From Phycisphaera sp. (GTDB lineage: Bacteria; Planctomycetota; Phycisphaerae; Phycisphaerales; Phycisphaeraceae), in assembly GCA_029287335.1 (NCBI GenBank), contig JARFRI010000080.1:1-7126 (forward strand): a DNA stretch of 7,126 bases, in the 5' to 3' direction. Position 1 is the first letter of the stretch. Every line of letters starts with the position of its first letter. The notes beneath the pieces are model-generated. The model was not told the origin of the DNA. It saw only the letters and a list, made by a program, of their open reading frames with translations, and made no database searches. The translations under genes and the position numbers were made by a program. Below are positions 5,673 through 7,126 of the stretch, in pieces.

Positions 5673-5677
5673 CCGCG

Positions 5678-6994
5678 ATGACCCGACTGGACAGCGCGCA
5701 GTGGCAGCGTCTGATGGACTACCTCCGTGAGCACCACGGACCAATCTGTCGGCAATGGTTTGAAGAACTCGAACCCGTGGGCATGGACTCGGGCTGGCTC
5801 GAGATCCAAACCACGACCAATGTGCAGCAGAACTACCTGCAGAACAAGTGCCTGGACCCCTTCAACGAGGCCGCGCAGCACGCCACCGGTGCGCTCGTCG
5901 GCGTCAAGTTCGTCAGTGAGTCCACACGCACCACCGTCCCGCGACACACCGCGTCTCTGGGCGGGGTATCAATCGCCACCGGCGCGACCGTGCCCAGGCC
6001 GCTGCCCGACTACATGGTCGGGGATTACGACGCGGACCAGATGGTCCTCTCGCCGGACTACTCGTTTGAGAACTTTATCTCCGGGCCCAACAACCGCCTG
6101 GCTTATGCCGCAGCTGTCGCCGTCGCCGACCAGCCCGGCACCGCGTACAACCCGTTGTTCATCCATGGCGGCGTCGGCCTGGGCAAAACCCACCTGCTCC
6201 AAGCCATCTGCCAAAAGATCCTCAACGCCAACCCCAACTACCAGATCCTCTACGTGTCCTGCGACGCGTTTATGAATCAATTTTTTGAGTGCGTGCGCAG
6301 CGGCAAGATGAGCGAGTTCCACCAGCGCTACCGCCACGTCGACATGCTCGTCATCGACGACATCCACTTCCTCGCGGATAAAGAGCGTAGCCAGGAAGAG
6401 TTCTTCCACACCTTCAATGAGCTGTACCAGCACAACAAACAGATCGTGCTCAGCTCCGACGCCGCGCCCAACGAGATCCCCAAGCTCGAAGAGCGGCTCG
6501 TCAGCCGATTCAACTGGGGCTTGGTCGCGCAGGTCGGCAAGCCCTGCTTTGAGACACGTATCGCCATCCTCCGGGCCAAGGCCCAGCTCCGCAGCGTCGA
6601 GGTGCCCGAAGATGTGCTCGAACTGATCGCCAGCCGGGTCGACACCAACGCACGCGAGCTCGAAGGCGCGATCACGAATCTCATCGCCCACGCCAAGCTG
6701 CAGAACCTGCCTATCGATATGGACCTGGTACGCGAGATGCTCGGTGCCGAGGCGCCCACGCCGCGCAACAACCAGGTCACCCTCCAGGTCATCATCGACG
6801 CGGTCACTAACTTTTATAACGTCAAGCTGCAAGACCTCCAGTCCCGCCGCCGGCACAAGTCCATCACCGAGCCGCGCCAGATCTGCATGTGGCTGGCCCG
6901 AAAGAACACCCGCTTCTCGCTCGAAGAGATCGGCGGGTACTTCGGCGGCCGAGACCACACCACCGTTATGCACTCGATCAAGACCGTCGATAAC
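5678..6994 (+). CDS. dnaA: Chromosomal replication initiator DnaA, C-terminus cut off by adapter
   Basis: 439 codons are present and in frame to 6994. Domain I (about 1-80) opens MTRLDSAQWQRLMDYLREHH and is divergent; a short linker domain II follows (about 81-125). The AAA+ domain III starts near YSFENFISGPNNR (128-140) with Walker A GGVGLGKT (164-171), Walker B VIDDIHF (225-231), sensor 1 at IVLSSDAAP (256-264), the arginine finger in SRF (R277), and sensor 2 in ARELEGA (R326). Domain IV (about 366 onward) contains the DNA-binding helix-turn-helix and the DnaA signature around SLEEIGGYFGGRDHTTVMHS (414-433). The protein binds DnaA boxes and opens the origin with ATP. Judged against the family, only some 10-20 C-terminal residues are missing. 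The frame stays open through the adapter, so an automatic call would add false residues after Asn439. The gene downstream, often dnaN in other bacteria, cannot be seen. Confidence 0.97.
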
Positions 6995-7067
6995 CTGTCT
7001 CTTATACACATCTCCGAGCCCACGAGACTGTGGTCCGGATCTCGTATGCCGTCATATGCTTTAAAAA
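6995..7067 (+). other. Illumina Nextera adapter, i7 index and P7 sequence (artefact)
   Basis: CTGTCTCTTATACACATCT at 6995-7013 is the Tn5 mosaic-end sequence in Nextera orientation. CCGAGCCCACGAGAC (7014-7028) completes the read-2 transposase adapter. Ten bases, TGTGGTCCGG (7029-7038), sit in the i7 index position. ATCTCGTATGCCGTC (7039-7053) is the start of the P7 complement, and 7054-7067 match the rest of P7 plus the A tail with three mismatches (7054, 7056, 7062). This is library sequence that was read through and assembled, not a natural transposon end. Confidence 0.98.

Positions 7068-7126
<59 letters not shown>

Larger units (their letters stand above)
5316..5677. other. Divergent intergenic region between receptor phosphatase gene and dnaA, 362 bases
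   Basis: This stretch should hold promoters for the minus-strand phosphatase gene and the plus-strand dnaA. It contains a 13-bp palindrome (5495-5507), a candidate dnaA promoter (5529-5558) and the dnaA ribosome binding site (5669-5672). No clear promoter or Shine-Dalgarno sequence was found for the phosphatase Met1. Because it precedes dnaA I looked for an origin: single imperfect DnaA-box-like sites occur (such as TTATTCACC at 5334-5342), but no cluster and no AT-rich unwinding element, so an origin is not supported. Confidence 0.6.

Noticed and set aside
5572..5730. 52-codon frame overlapping the dnaA start in a different frame
   Set aside because: It lacks a Shine-Dalgarno sequence and would overlap 53 bases of dnaA. 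It could be a leader peptide but nothing supports it.
5439..5762. 13-bp direct repeat CGGCAATGGTTTG at 5439-5451 and 5750-5762
   Set aside because: One chance repeat of this size is not surprising in 7 kb, and the second copy is explained by dnaA codons.
5727..6275. Plus-strand open frame of 182 codons within dnaA
   Set aside because: It overlaps dnaA in another frame and is dominated by Ser, Thr, Pro and Arg, the usual appearance of an out-of-frame reading.
5969..7009. Long open frame (346 codons) on the minus strand opposite dnaA
   Set aside because: It begins inside the adapter and runs antisense to a clear dnaA. It has no family resemblance and is a by-product of GC-rich codon use.
6995..7013. 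Tn5-type mosaic end as a sign of a transposon
   Set aside because: It is followed by the Nextera adapter, index and P7 sequence, so it comes from library preparation.

Overview
The window looks like one end of a draft-assembly contig from a GC-rich bacterium, most likely a planctomycete of the Phycisphaerae type. That placement is an inference from the divergent but complete-looking DnaA, the sensor-coupled SpoIIE-type phosphatases and the base composition; no rRNA or other firm marker is present. Genomic sequence ends at 6994. From 6995 onward the window is Illumina Nextera adapter, an index, flow-cell primer sequence and a 59-base G run, and is not biology.

Layout from left to right: (1) 1-101, minus strand, the first 33 codons of a small SlyX-like coiled-coil protein cut by the window edge. 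(2) 224-1522, minus strand, a soluble GAF-domain plus PP2C/SpoIIE phosphatase. (3) 1523-1833, a 311-base divergent intergenic region with a short direct repeat and a weak promoter candidate. (4) 1834-2247, plus strand, a small single-pass membrane protein of unknown function. (5) 2300-2861, minus strand, a type II toxin-antitoxin pair (ribbon-helix-helix antitoxin, then a MazF/PemK-like toxin, overlapping by 20 bases), preceded by a very AT-rich control region with three half-sites spaced exactly 12 bp apart and enclosed in a 9-bp inverted repeat. (6) 3000-5315, minus strand, a large membrane receptor phosphatase: TM, extracytoplasmic Cache-like sensor with an unusual Arg/Asp/Pro-rich insert, TM, HAMP, PP2C/SpoIIE. 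(7) 5316-5677, divergent intergenic region with a 13-bp palindrome and the likely dnaA promoter and ribosome binding site. (8) 5678-6994, plus strand, dnaA, lacking only its last residues because the contig runs into adapter.

The two phosphatases share an output domain but have different inputs (a cytosolic GAF and an extracytoplasmic Cache). By family knowledge they should dephosphorylate STAS-domain anti-anti-sigma factors or similar partners in partner-switching pathways, but no STAS protein or anti-sigma kinase is visible here. The toxin-antitoxin pair looks autoregulated and differs in composition from its neighbours, suggesting acquisition. I did not find a clearly new system. The points most worth following up are the toxin-antitoxin control region, the insert in the Cache sensor, and the phosphatase gene divergent from dnaA.
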